Shown piece after piece: positions 9,152 through 16,561 of a stretch of 64,000 bases of DNA (positions within the stretch are counted from its first letter, which is position 1; each line of letters opens with the position of its first letter). Source of the DNA: Streptomyces sp. R21 (lineage in GTDB: Bacteria > Actinomycetota > Actinomycetes > Streptomycetales > Streptomycetaceae); NCBI RefSeq assembly GCF_041051975.1, contig NZ_CP163435.1, positions 8,349,001-8,413,000 of the forward strand, written 5' to 3'. The notes beneath the pieces are model-generated. The model saw only the letters and a list, made by a program, of their open reading frames with translations, searched no databases and had not been told where the DNA came from. A program made the position numbers and the translations under genes.

Positions 9152-10423
9152 ATGCCCGCACCCGCATCCCCGAGCACGGCACGAGCCATCAACGACCGGC
9201 TCGCCCTGCGGCTGCTCCAGCAGGAAGGCCCTCTGACGGCCGGGCAGTTGAAGCAGCTCACCGGACTGTCCCGGCCCACGGTCGCCGACCTCGTCGAGCG
9301 CCTCGCGGCCGCCGGGCTGATCGCGGTGGTGGGAGAGTCGGGCGAGCAGCGGCGCGGCCCGAACGCCAAGCTGTACGGCATCGTCGCCGACCAGGCGCAT
9401 CTGGCCGCCCTCGACGTCCGCACCGAGAGCGTCGCCGTGGTGGTCTCCGACCTGCTCGGCGCGGAACTCGCCCGGGCGTCGGTGCCCATCGCGGACGACG
9501 CGGGCACGGGGCCCGCCGTCGAGCAGGCGGTCGCCCTCGTGGAGCGCGCCGCGAAGGAGGCGGGCGCCGAGCAGTTGCACACCGTCGGGATCGGCGCGCC
9601 CGGCCTCATCGACCCCGCCACCGGTGAACTCCGCGACTCCTCCGGCCTGCCCCAGTGGCACCGCCGCCTGGTCGCCGCCCTCCAGGAGCGGCTGCCGGCC
9701 CGCGTGATCGTCGAGAACGAGACGAACCTCGCCGCCCTCGCCGAACAGCGCGACGGCGCGGCCCGCGACCGCGACACCTTCGTCCTGCTCTGGCTCGGCC
9801 ACGGCACCGGCGCCGCCGTCGTCCTCGACGGCTCCCTGCGTCGAGGTGCCTCCGGCGGCACCGGCGAGATCGGCTTTCTCCCGGTCCCCGGCACGGCTGC
9901 CCTCCCCTCGGCGACGGACTGCGAGGGCGGCTTCCACTCCCTGGCCGGGGGCGCCGCGATCGCGCGGCTCGCGACGGAACACGGGCTCACGGCGGAGTCG
10001 ACGGGGAGCGAACCGCGGGCGGCGGCGCTGGTGCGCGAAGCGGTGGCGGTGGTTGCGGTCGACGGTGCGTCTGAGGGGGCCCCCGCCGGACATGGCCGAC
10101 CCGCGGGAACTGACGGCTCCCCGCGGCCTGGCGACCTTGATGCCGCGCACCGCTTCCTCGACGCCCTCGCCGACCGCGTCGCCATCGGTGCCGCCTCCGT
10201 GGTCGCCGTCCTCGACCCCGGCTGCGTGGTCCTCGGAGGCGAGGTCGGGCAGGCGGGCGGCGACGTACTCGCCGCCCGCGTCGCGCGACGGCTCGCCCGG
10301 ATGTCGCCGCTGCCGGCCGAGGTACGGGCGAGCGCACTGGGCGGCGACGCCGTGCTGCGCGGCGCGCTGCTGACGGCACGGGAGGGTGCTCAGGACGAGC
10401 TGTTCGCGCCGCCGCAGCGGTAG
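9152..10423 (+). CDS. ROK family transcriptional regulator
   Basis: A 423-residue protein with an N-terminal winged helix-turn-helix (about residues 10-75: LALRLLQQEGPLTAGQLKQL, then LSRPTVADLVERLAAAGLI) fused to a ROK sugar-kinase-like domain (VGIGAPGLIDPATG, VENETNLAALAE, LGHGTGAAVVLDG, GGTGEIGF). The Zn-binding CxCGxxGC segment usual in ROK proteins is replaced by CEGGFHS with a single Cys, so the canonical zinc site appears lost. It probably represses the divergent MFS gene in response to a sugar or sugar phosphate. The region from residue 300 to 330 is a Gly/Pro-rich insertion. Confidence 0.88.
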   Translation: MPAPASPSTARAINDRLALRLLQQEGPLTAGQLKQLTGLSRPTVADLVERLAAAGLIAVVGESGEQRRGPNAKLYGIVADQAHLAALDVRTESVAVVVSDLLGAELARASVPIADDAGTGPAVEQAVALVERAAKEAGAEQLHTVGIGAPGLIDPATGELRDSSGLPQWHRRLVAALQERLPARVIVENETNLAALAEQRDGAARDRDTFVLLWLGHGTGAAVVLDGSLRRGASGGTGEIGFLPVPGTAALPSATDCEGGFHSLAGGAAIARLATEHGLTAESTGSEPRAAALVREAVAVVAVDGASEGAPAGHGRPAGTDGSPRPGDLDAAHRFLDALADRVAIGAASVVAVLDPGCVVLGGEVGQAGGDVLAARVARRLARMSPLPAEVRASALGGDAVLRGALLTAREGAQDELFAPPQR

Positions 10424-10465
10424 CTGGCGGGGGGCGACTTCGCAGTGGGGTGCGGTGGGTGGGTC

Positions 10466-10584
10466 GGGGCCGTGCCGGTACGTCTTGCCCGTCGCCACGT
10501 GGGCGTACTGCCCGGGGTTGATACACGGCGGGACTTGGCGGGCGGTCTGCTACGCGACGGGCAGAGACGTACCGGCACGGCCCC
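10466..10584. repeat. MITE-like 119-bp element with long terminal inverted repeats
   Basis: The outer 19 bases of each end (10466-10484 and 10566-10584, arm beginning GGGGCCGTGCCGGTACGTC) are perfect inverted copies. Complementarity continues inward for about ten more bases (GCCCGTCGC) after a one-base indel. The 60-odd-bp interior is not coding. I see no target-site duplication. Sixteen bases at its right end (10575-10590) recur at 46523-46538. It could be a small non-autonomous mobile element or a long-stem structure after the ROK gene. The rest of this 367-bp gap (10424-10790) has only hairpins. Confidence 0.5.
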
Positions 10585-10654
10585 TGCCGTGCGTACGCGA
10601 CTGCGGGTGCGTGGGGGTTCGCGTGGCGGTGGGTCCGTCCTCCCTGCGGGCAAT

Positions 10655-10674
10655 CGTGCCGCTGGGGCGGCACG
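10655..10674. terminator. Hairpin (8-bp stem, 4-base loop)
   Basis: CGTGCCGC-TGGG-GCGGCACG is a perfect stem-loop in the gap between convergent genes. No T-tract follows; streptomycete terminators often lack one. It could end transcripts from either side. Confidence 0.35.
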
Positions 10675-10736
10675 GGTGGGCGCAGGCGGCGCCCCGTCAG
10701 CGCCGAGTTGCGCGACCCACCCCCGCCCAGCACCAA

Positions 10737-10770
10737 CCCCGGGTGCCAGGCAGGCAGGGGGCACCCCGGG
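10737..10770. terminator. Candidate terminator before the SDR gene end
   Basis: CCCCGGGTGCC pairs with GGCACCCCGGG (one bulged C) around a 12-base loop, 20 bp beyond the stop of the SDR gene. It is probably the terminator of the sigma/SDR pair and may work for both strands. Confidence 0.5.
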
Positions 10771-10790
10771 TTTGCCCGCCCGTCCTGGGA

Positions 10791-11558
10791 TCAGCGAGAT
10801 CCGGCGCCGGTCCTGCCGCCGCCGAACCGCGCCGCCAGGTACTCCTCGAACGTTCCCTTGCCGACGGCCCGCCCCGGTGTCAGATGGCCGCCGGCCCGGA
10901 AACCGCGAACGGTCCTGCCGGGAAGCGGGACGCTGACCACCGGCCGCCTGCGGCCGCTCGCCCTCAGATACGCGCGGGCCAGGTCCGGCAACGTCCGCAC
11001 CTCGGGGCCGCCCATGTCCTCGGCGCGGCCCGCGGGGGCGCCGCCCGCGAGGCCGGCCAGCCGGTCGGCGACCTCTGCGACCTCGATCGGCTGGTCGGCG
11101 ATCCCCGAGGGCAGCAACAGCACCGGCAGCCTGGCGAGTGTCCGGAACAACATCACCGGGAGGTCGTGGAACTGCGTCGTGCGCAGGATCGTCCAGCCGA
11201 GCTCCGAGTCCTGGACGAGCTTCTCGACCGCCAGCTTGGTCCTGTAGTAGCCGAGCGGCACCACGTCCACGCCGACGATAGAGATGTAGACCAGGTGGGC
11301 CACGCCTGCCGTGCGGGCGGCCTCGATCAGGTGCGCGGCGGCCTGCTCGTCGCCCCCGCGCTGCGTGGTCGCGCAGTGCACGATCGTGTCCACGCCCGCG
11401 ACGGCGGCGTCCAGCGCACCACCGCCCTCACGCAGATCCACGGCGTACGGCGGGGTGTGCCGGCTGAGCACCCGCACCTCGTGGCCGTCCGCGCGCAGCC
11501 GCTCGGTGACGAGCCGGCCGAGGGTTCCGGTACCGCCGGTCACCAGGATCGTGGTCAT
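10791..11558 (-). CDS. SDR/NmrA-like NAD(P)-binding epimerase, ECF41 partner
   Basis: A 255-residue atypical short-chain dehydrogenase: Rossmann motif TGGTGTLGR at the N-terminus, then VRVLSRH, and an NmrA/epimerase-like body with VYISIVGVD and a YYRTKLAVEKLV helix (YxxxK). It belongs to the NAD(P)H-binding epimerase group that, with carboxymuconolactone decarboxylases and oxidoreductases, forms the usual genomic partners of ECF41 sigma factors. It lies 92 bp downstream of the sigma gene, behind a predicted ECF41-dependent promoter. The physiological substrate is unknown. Confidence 0.82.
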   Translation of the reverse strand: MTTILVTGGTGTLGRLVTERLRADGHEVRVLSRHTPPYAVDLREGGGALDAAVAGVDTIVHCATTQRGGDEQAAAHLIEAARTAGVAHLVYISIVGVDVVPLGYYRTKLAVEKLVQDSELGWTILRTTQFHDLPVMLFRTLARLPVLLLPSGIADQPIEVAEVADRLAGLAGGAPAGRAEDMGGPEVRTLPDLARAYLRASGRRRPVVSVPLPGRTVRGFRAGGHLTPGRAVGKGTFEEYLAARFGGGRTGAGSR

Positions 11559-11616
11559 TGCTGTTCAGCCCCTTCAGAGGTCAGGGCTCCTGGGTGGAGC
11601 GCCCTTCGTCAGCTGA

Positions 11617-11643
11617 GACCGCACAGCCCGCGCGGATGTGACA
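11617..11643 (-). promoter_or_regulatory. Predicted ECF41-dependent promoter
   Basis: On the minus strand TGTCACA (11643-11637) is followed after exactly 16 bases by GGTC (11620-11617). The published ECF41 consensus is TGTCACA-N16-CGTC, so 10 of 11 specified bases match at the correct spacing. It sits in the gap after the sigma gene, about 60 bp ahead of the SDR start codon, the standard ECF41 target position. Confidence 0.7.
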
Positions 11644-11650
11644 GCGTCTG

Positions 11651-12541
11651 CTACGCCGCTGCCAGTTGGCGCTCCATGAACTCCAGCTTGTCGGGGTTGA
11701 GCATCGTCCGCACCCCGACGATCGCCCCGTCGTGAACGTCGAACGCGACGACTCCCGTGATCCGGTCGCCCGTCAGCGCGAGCAGGGCCGTGGCGCCGTT
11801 GACCTCGGCCACCGTGAAGTCCACGCCCGCGGTGTACCGCTCCACGACGCCCAGCAGGAACCGCACCACTTTGTCCCGCCCCAGGATCGGCCGCCGTGCC
11901 GCGCTGACCTTGCCGCCGCCGTCGCTCCACAACGTCACATCGGCTGCGAGGAGTTGCTCCAGGCCGGCCAGATCGCCCTCGCGGGCCGCCGTGACGAAGG
12001 ACGCGATCAGCCCCTCCTGCTGCGTGGCCGATGGCTGGAAACGGGTCTCGTCCGCGGTGACCCGCCGCACCGCCCGCCGGTGCAGCTGGCGGCAGTTGGC
12101 CTCGCTCAGGTCGAGCACCCCGGCGATCTCGCGGTGGGAGTACGCGAAGGCCTCCCGCAGCACGTAGACGGCACGTTCGGTCGGCGTCAGCCGTTCCAGG
12201 AGGAGCAGCAGCGCCAGTGATACGGCGTCGCGCCGCTCGGCCGACTCCAGGGGCCCGAGCGTTCCGTCCGCGGTGAGTACCGGCTCCGGCAGCCACGGCC
12301 CGGGGTACACCTCGTGCCGGGCGCGGGCCGAGGTGAGCCGGTTGAGGCAGAGATTGGTGACCACCTTGGCGAGCCACGCGCCCGGCCGTTCGATGTCGGC
12401 CAGGTCGGCTCCCCTGAAGCGCAGATACGCGTCCTGCACCATGTCCTCGGCGTCCGCGGCCGAGCCCAGCATGCGGTAGGCCAGCCCGAACAGGCGTCCG
12501 CGGTGGCTCTCGAAAACGTCGGTCGTCTCCGGCTCTGTCAC
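11651..12541 (-). CDS. ECF41-family RNA polymerase sigma factor with SnoaL-like C-terminal extension
   Basis: A 296-residue extracytoplasmic-function sigma factor: region 2 (RGRLFGLAYRMLGSAADAED), a linker with the ECF41 hallmark WLPEPV, region 4 (LTPTERAVYVLREAFAYSHREIAGVL), then a roughly 100-residue SnoaL/NTF2-like extension bearing the other two ECF41 motifs, DGGGK and NPDKL. In this group the fused extension replaces a separate anti-sigma factor and tunes activity. The GTG start at 12541 gives the family length; an in-frame ATG at 12637 would add 32 Gly/Pro-rich residues. It is followed by the SDR gene. Its upstream region carries a chitinase-type promoter. Confidence 0.9.
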   Translation of the reverse strand: MTEPETTDVFESHRGRLFGLAYRMLGSAADAEDMVQDAYLRFRGADLADIERPGAWLAKVVTNLCLNRLTSARARHEVYPGPWLPEPVLTADGTLGPLESAERRDAVSLALLLLLERLTPTERAVYVLREAFAYSHREIAGVLDLSEANCRQLHRRAVRRVTADETRFQPSATQQEGLIASFVTAAREGDLAGLEQLLAADVTLWSDGGGKVSAARRPILGRDKVVRFLLGVVERYTAGVDFTVAEVNGATALLALTGDRITGVVAFDVHDGAIVGVRTMLNPDKLEFMERQLAAA

Positions 12542-12649
12542 GGCGCCAGCCTGGCAGAACCGGGGTGGGGGCCCGGCGGCGGGGCAAGGGCCTCCGTCAC
12601 CGCCGCCGGACCCGATCGTGGGGGTGGATACGACCACTGGTGATCGCCG

Positions 12650-12691
12650 ACCCTAAGAGGACTAGACCAGTTCGTCAATAGGTATGGACCA
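12650..12691 (-). promoter_or_regulatory. Chitinase-type promoter with 12-bp direct repeats, upstream of the ECF41 gene
   Basis: Minus strand: -35 TTGACG (12678-12673), 17-bp spacer, -10 TAGGGT (12655-12650). Two 12-base direct repeats, TGGTCCATACCT (12691-12680) and TGGTCTAGTCCT (12669-12658), flank and overlap the core. The same arrangement, including an identical second repeat and -35 hexamer, precedes the GH18 chitinase of this window. In Streptomyces such repeats are the chitin-responsive element of chitinase genes and resemble DasR sites. Here the next gene downstream is the ECF41 sigma factor, not a chitinase. Confidence 0.65.
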
Positions 12692-12835
12692 ATGTCAAGC
12701 GGGCGTGGTGGCGCGGGAATTGGCCGGTGTCCGACTGGCCAAGAAGTCCATCGACGTGTTCTGTGAGCCACCCCACAGACATTCGCCCGTATGGACGTCG
12801 ATCAGCCGTGGCACACTGGCCCTGTACCAGAAGCA

Positions 12836-12962
12836 GCGCACTCCGGGGTCGGTGAAAGTCCGAACCGGCGGTTACAGTCCGCGACCCGGTCGCTTCCAGC
12901 GGCCGGTTGACCAGGTGAAATTCCTGGACCGACGGTTAAAGTCCGGATGGGAGGCAGTGCGC
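12836..12962 (+). promoter_or_regulatory. FMN riboswitch (RFN element)
   Basis: Closing stem P1 is GCGCACT (12836-12842) with AGTGCGC (12956-12962). Conserved RFN blocks GGTGAAAGTCCGAACCGGCGG, GACCAGGTGAAATTCCTGG, CCGACGGTTAAAGTCCGGAT and GGGAGGCAGTGCGC occur in order. It lies 155 bp upstream of ribE and controls the riboflavin operon by binding FMN. Because no gene intervenes, the operon transcript must start just before position 12836. Confidence 0.95.
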
Positions 12963-12998
12963 GGCGGGCGGGCATTCGTGCGCGCTGCCGTCTGTTTC

Positions 12999-13020
12999 GA
13001 CCTGTCCTGCGGGACGGGTC
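12999..13020 (+). terminator. Hairpin downstream of the FMN riboswitch
   Basis: GACCTGTCC and GGGACGGGTC form an imperfect stem around a short loop in the leader between the aptamer and ribE. It may be the expression platform's terminator stem, though there is no U-run after it; translational control is the alternative. Confidence 0.35.
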
Positions 13021-13116
13021 TCATTCGGCATCGTCCTCGGTGTCGTCGTCCGTTCATTCTGTCGTCCGTCGACAGGCCCCGGAGTCCGTGCCCTATGAGG
13101 CAGGAGGACCCGGGAA

Positions 13117-13740
13117 GTGTTCACCGGAATCGTCGAAGAGCTGGGTGAGATCACCGCCGTCGAGAACCTCGACGACGCCTCACGTTTCCGTCTGCGTGGC
13201 CCCGTCGTCACGCAGGGCGCACAGCACGGCGACTCCATCGCCGTGAACGGCGTATGTCTCACGGTCGTGGAACACGAGGGCGACGAGTTCACCGCCGACG
13301 TCATGGCGGAGACCCTGAACCGCTCCAGCCTCGGCGCCCTCGCCGTCGGCTCCCGCGTCAACCTGGAGCGCCCGATGGCCCTGGGTGCGCGCCTGGGCGG
13401 GCACATCGTGCAGGGCCACGTGGACGGCACGGGCACGGTCATCGAGCGCAAGCCGTCCGAGAACTGGGAGATCGTGAAGGTCTCGCTCCCCGCGGACCTC
13501 ACCCGCTATGTGGTCGAGAAGGGCTCCATCACCGTCGACGGCATCAGCCTCACCGTCGTCGACGCCGGCCCCGACTACTTCACCGTCAGCCTCATCCCGA
13601 CGACCCTCGACCTGACCACGCTCGGCCTGAAGCAGCCCGGCGACCCGGTCAACCTCGAGGTCGACGTCGTAGCCAAGTACGTCGAGCGTCTCCTCGGCGA
13701 CCGTGCCGTTCCCGTCGCCACCCAGGAGGCGTCGAAGTGA
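13117..13740 (+). CDS. ribE: Riboflavin synthase alpha chain
   Basis: A 207-residue enzyme that dismutates two 6,7-dimethyl-8-ribityllumazine molecules to riboflavin. The N-terminal MFTGIVEELG and the two tandem lumazine-binding barrels (IAVNGVCLTVVE in the first, ITVDGISLTVVD in the second) are complete. The start is GTG with AGGAGG nine bases upstream. It is the first gene behind the FMN riboswitch, and its stop overlaps the next start (GTGA), giving translational coupling to ribM. Some nomenclatures use ribC. Confidence 0.95.
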   Translation: MFTGIVEELGEITAVENLDDASRFRLRGPVVTQGAQHGDSIAVNGVCLTVVEHEGDEFTADVMAETLNRSSLGALAVGSRVNLERPMALGARLGGHIVQGHVDGTGTVIERKPSENWEIVKVSLPADLTRYVVEKGSITVDGISLTVVDAGPDYFTVSLIPTTLDLTTLGLKQPGDPVNLEVDVVAKYVERLLGDRAVPVATQEASK

Positions 13741-14381
13741 ACTGGCTCAACTCCGAGGCGTTCACGCTCTTCGGGCAGCACATCAAGTGGTCCGACATGA
13801 TCGGCAACACGATTGGTCTGATCGCCCTCGCGCTCGGCTGGCGCCGCTCGATCTGGAGCTGGCCGGCACAGTTCGTCTCCGGCGTCATCCTCTTCGCGGC
13901 CTTCGCGACCGCCCACCTCTCCGGCAGTGCCGGCAAGCAGGTCGTCGTCATGGTCGTCGCCGTCTACGGCTGGTGGCAGTGGAACCGCGGCAAGGGGCAG
14001 GCGCAGGACGGCGGCATCGCCGTCCGGTTCGCCACCTGGCGCGAGCGCGGATACATGGCCGGCGCCGCCGCCGTCGGCACCGTCGCGGTTGCCCTGCTCT
14101 TCAAGGCATACCCGACGCTCTCCTGGGACCCTTGGCCCGACGCGTACATCTTCGTCGGCACGGTCGTCGCCATGTACGCCCAGGCGCGCGGCATGGTCGA
14201 GTTCTGGTTCGCCTGGCTGCTGGTCGACCTCGTCGGCGTCCCGCTCAACTTCGCCAACGGTTTCGCCTTCTCCGGTTTCGTCTACGTCCTCTACGGCGCG
14301 CTCGTCCTGTGGGGCCTGCGCGACTGGTGGCTGCGCTCCCGCGAGGCCGGGCAGCCCGTCCTGGAAGGAGCCCCGGCATGA
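13737..14381 (+). CDS. ribM: PnuC-family riboflavin transporter RibM
   Basis: A 214-residue membrane protein with about six or seven hydrophobic helices and the PnuC-family pattern YGWWQWNRG plus YAQARGMVEFWFAWLLVD. PnuC proteins carry NMN or nicotinamide riboside, but members lying inside actinobacterial rib operons (RibM/PnuX of Corynebacterium and Streptomyces davawensis) import riboflavin. The operon position behind an FMN riboswitch makes that role likely here. It is coupled to ribE by GTGA and to ribBA by ATGA overlaps. Confidence 0.88.
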   Translation: MNWLNSEAFTLFGQHIKWSDMIGNTIGLIALALGWRRSIWSWPAQFVSGVILFAAFATAHLSGSAGKQVVVMVVAVYGWWQWNRGKGQAQDGGIAVRFATWRERGYMAGAAAVGTVAVALLFKAYPTLSWDPWPDAYIFVGTVVAMYAQARGMVEFWFAWLLVDLVGVPLNFANGFAFSGFVYVLYGALVLWGLRDWWLRSREAGQPVLEGAPA

Positions 14382-15667
14382 CTACCGCGCCGGTTCTGTA
14401 CAGCACCGACAACATCGAGGACTTCGCGCTCGACCCGGTCGAGCAGGCCATCGCCGACATCGCGGCCGGCCGCCCGGTCGTGGTCGTCGACGACGAGGAC
14501 CGCGAGAACGAGGGCGACCTCGTCATCGCCGCCGAGAAGGCCACCCCCGAGATCGTCGCCTTCATGATGAGCGAGTGCCGCGGCCTGATCTGCGCGCCCA
14601 TGGAGGCCGACGAACTGGAGCGCCTGCGCCTGCCGCAGATGGTCGAGGACAACACCGAGTCGATGAAGACCGCGTTCACCGTGTCGGTGGACGCCTCCGC
14701 CGCGCACGGTGTGACCACCGGTATCTCGGCCTCCGACCGCGCCACCACGCTCCGGCTCCTCGCGGGCGGCGCGGCCGAGGCCGGCGACTTCGTACGGCCC
14801 GGCCACATCTTCCCGCTGCGCGCCAGGTCCGGCGGCGTCCTCGTGCGCAACGGCCACACCGAGGCCGCCGTGGACCTCGCCCGCCTGGCAGGCCTCCGCC
14901 CGGCCGGCGCCATCGTCGAGATCGCCGGCGAGGACGGCCGCATGCTGCGCCTGCCCGAGCTGATCCCGTTCGCCCGCAAGCACGGCCTGACGATCATCTC
15001 CATCGAGGACCTGATCGCCTACCGCCGTAGCGCCGAGCCCACCGTGCGCCGCGAGGCGAAGACCCAACTGCCCACCGCCTTCGGCGAGTTCACGGCGTAC
15101 GGCTACCGCTCCACCGTCGACGGCGTCGAGCACGTCGCCCTTGTCCACGGCGAGATCGGCGACGGCCAGGACGTCCTCGTGCGGGTCCACTCCGAGTGCC
15201 TCACCGGCGATGTCTTCCACTCCCTGCGCTGCGACTGCGGCCCCCAGCTCGAGGCCTCCTTGGAGCGCATCCAGGCCGAGGGCAGGGGAGTGGTGGTCTA
15301 CCTGCGCGGCCACGAAGGGCGCGGCATCGGCCTGCTGTCCAAGCTGCGCGCCTACGAACTCCAGGAGCGCGGCCGGGACACCCTCGACGCCAACCTGGAG
15401 CTCGGCCTGCCCGCCGACGCCCGCGACTACGCCGCCGGCGCGCAGATCCTGCAGGACCTCGGCGTGCGCACCCTGCGTCTGATGACCAACAACCCCGAGA
15501 AGACCGACGCGCTCGTACGGCACGGACTCAAGGTCACCGACCGGGAGCCGATGCCCGTACAGGCGGGCGAGCACAACCTGCGGTACCTGCGCACCAAGCG
15601 GGACCGGATGGGGCACGACCTGCCCTGGCTGGACACGGCCCCCGTGTCCACCTGTGGCAACCAGTAA
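14378..15667 (+). CDS. ribBA: Bifunctional 3,4-dihydroxy-2-butanone-4-phosphate synthase / GTP cyclohydrolase II
   Basis: A 429-residue fusion. The N-terminal RibB domain has DDEDRENEGDL (acidic active-site and Mg site) and GHIFPLRA. The C-terminal RibA domain has the zinc ligands SEC, LRC and DCG and then YLRGHEGRGIGL. Together the two domains supply both riboflavin precursors, from ribulose-5-phosphate and GTP. GGAAGGAG precedes the ATG, which overlaps the ribM stop. Both active sites look intact. Confidence 0.95.
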   Translation: MTTAPVLYSTDNIEDFALDPVEQAIADIAAGRPVVVVDDEDRENEGDLVIAAEKATPEIVAFMMSECRGLICAPMEADELERLRLPQMVEDNTESMKTAFTVSVDASAAHGVTTGISASDRATTLRLLAGGAAEAGDFVRPGHIFPLRARSGGVLVRNGHTEAAVDLARLAGLRPAGAIVEIAGEDGRMLRLPELIPFARKHGLTIISIEDLIAYRRSAEPTVRREAKTQLPTAFGEFTAYGYRSTVDGVEHVALVHGEIGDGQDVLVRVHSECLTGDVFHSLRCDCGPQLEASLERIQAEGRGVVVYLRGHEGRGIGLLSKLRAYELQERGRDTLDANLELGLPADARDYAAGAQILQDLGVRTLRLMTNNPEKTDALVRHGLKVTDREPMPVQAGEHNLRYLRTKRDRMGHDLPWLDTAPVSTCGNQ

Positions 15668-15718
15668 GAGCACGAAGAGCGCGAACAGCACGAAGGCACG
15701 AAAGAACCGAGGAGAGAC

Positions 15719-16204
15719 GTGAGCGGCAAGGGTGCACCTGAACTGTCCGTACGCAACTGCGGCGACCTGCGCGTCGCGGTCATCGCGGCACAGTGGCACG
15801 AAAAGGTGATGGACGGCCTCGTCGACGGCGCGCTGCGCGCCCTGCACGAGCTGGGGATCGACGAGCCGACCCTCCTCAGGGTCCCGGGCAGCTTCGAGCT
15901 CCCGGTCGTCGCCAAGGTCCTCGCGGGCCGCGGCTACGACGCGATCGTCGCGCTCGGCGTCGTCATCCGCGGCGGCACCCCGCACTTCGAGTACGTGTGC
16001 CAGGGCGTCACCCAGGGCCTCACCCAGGTCTCCATCGACACCGGAGTGCCCATCGGCTTCGGCGTGCTGACCGTCGACACCGAGGAGCAGGCCCTCGACC
16101 GCGCGGGCATCGAGGGCTCGAACGAGGACAAGGGACACGAGGCGGTGACGGCCGCGGTGGCCACGGCGGCCACCCTCCGCTCAGTATCTGAACCGTGGCG
16201 ATAG
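15719..16204 (+). CDS. ribH: 6,7-dimethyl-8-ribityllumazine synthase
   Basis: A 161-residue lumazine synthase, joining the two products of RibBA into lumazine for RibE. Family features are ELPVVAKVLA, GVVIRGGTPHFEYVC with the catalytic His region, and GVPIGFGVLTVDTEEQA. GTG start with GAGGAGAGAC upstream. It follows ribBA after 51 bp and closes the rib operon. The 33 bp before hisE leave read-through into hisEG possible. Confidence 0.95.
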   Translation: MSGKGAPELSVRNCGDLRVAVIAAQWHEKVMDGLVDGALRALHELGIDEPTLLRVPGSFELPVVAKVLAGRGYDAIVALGVVIRGGTPHFEYVCQGVTQGLTQVSIDTGVPIGFGVLTVDTEEQALDRAGIEGSNEDKGHEAVTAAVATAATLRSVSEPWR

Positions 16205-16237
16205 GTCGGCCGGCACACGCGTAAAGTGGGCGCCACC

Positions 16238-16510
16238 ATGTCCAATAAGACGTTCGAGGAGCTCTTCACCGAGCTCCAGCAGAAGGCCGCCAACGGCGAC
16301 CCCGCCACTTCCCGCACCGCAGAGCTGGTCGGCAAGGGGGTCCATGCCATCGGCAAGAAGGTCGTCGAAGAGGCCGCAGAGGTCTGGATGGCAGCCGAGT
16401 ACGAGGGCAAGGAAGCAGCCGCCGAGGAGATCTCGCAGCTGCTTTACCACGTCCAGGTGATGATGGTCGCTCGCGGCATCTCGCTCGACGACGTCTACGC
16501 CCACCTCTGA
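16238..16510 (+). CDS. hisE: Phosphoribosyl-ATP pyrophosphatase
   Basis: A 90-residue all-alpha NTP pyrophosphohydrolase (MazG-like fold) performing the second step of histidine synthesis. The metal-binding EEAAEVWMAAEYE and EEISQLLYH helices are present. The ATG was chosen over an in-frame GTG 12 bases upstream because it gives the length and MSNKTFEELF start I recall for Streptomyces HisE. TAAAGT just upstream may be a -10 element. It pairs with hisG. Confidence 0.93.
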   Translation: MSNKTFEELFTELQQKAANGDPATSRTAELVGKGVHAIGKKVVEEAAEVWMAAEYEGKEAAAEEISQLLYHVQVMMVARGISLDDVYAHL

Positions 16511-16561
16511 GCCGTCACCGCAACTCCCACACCGTACGCACGAACGAAGGAAGCCGACCTC

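Noticed and set aside
12684..13148. Open frame of 154 codons upstream of ribE
   Set aside because: It runs through the FMN riboswitch and overlaps the ribE start; no Shine-Dalgarno sequence.
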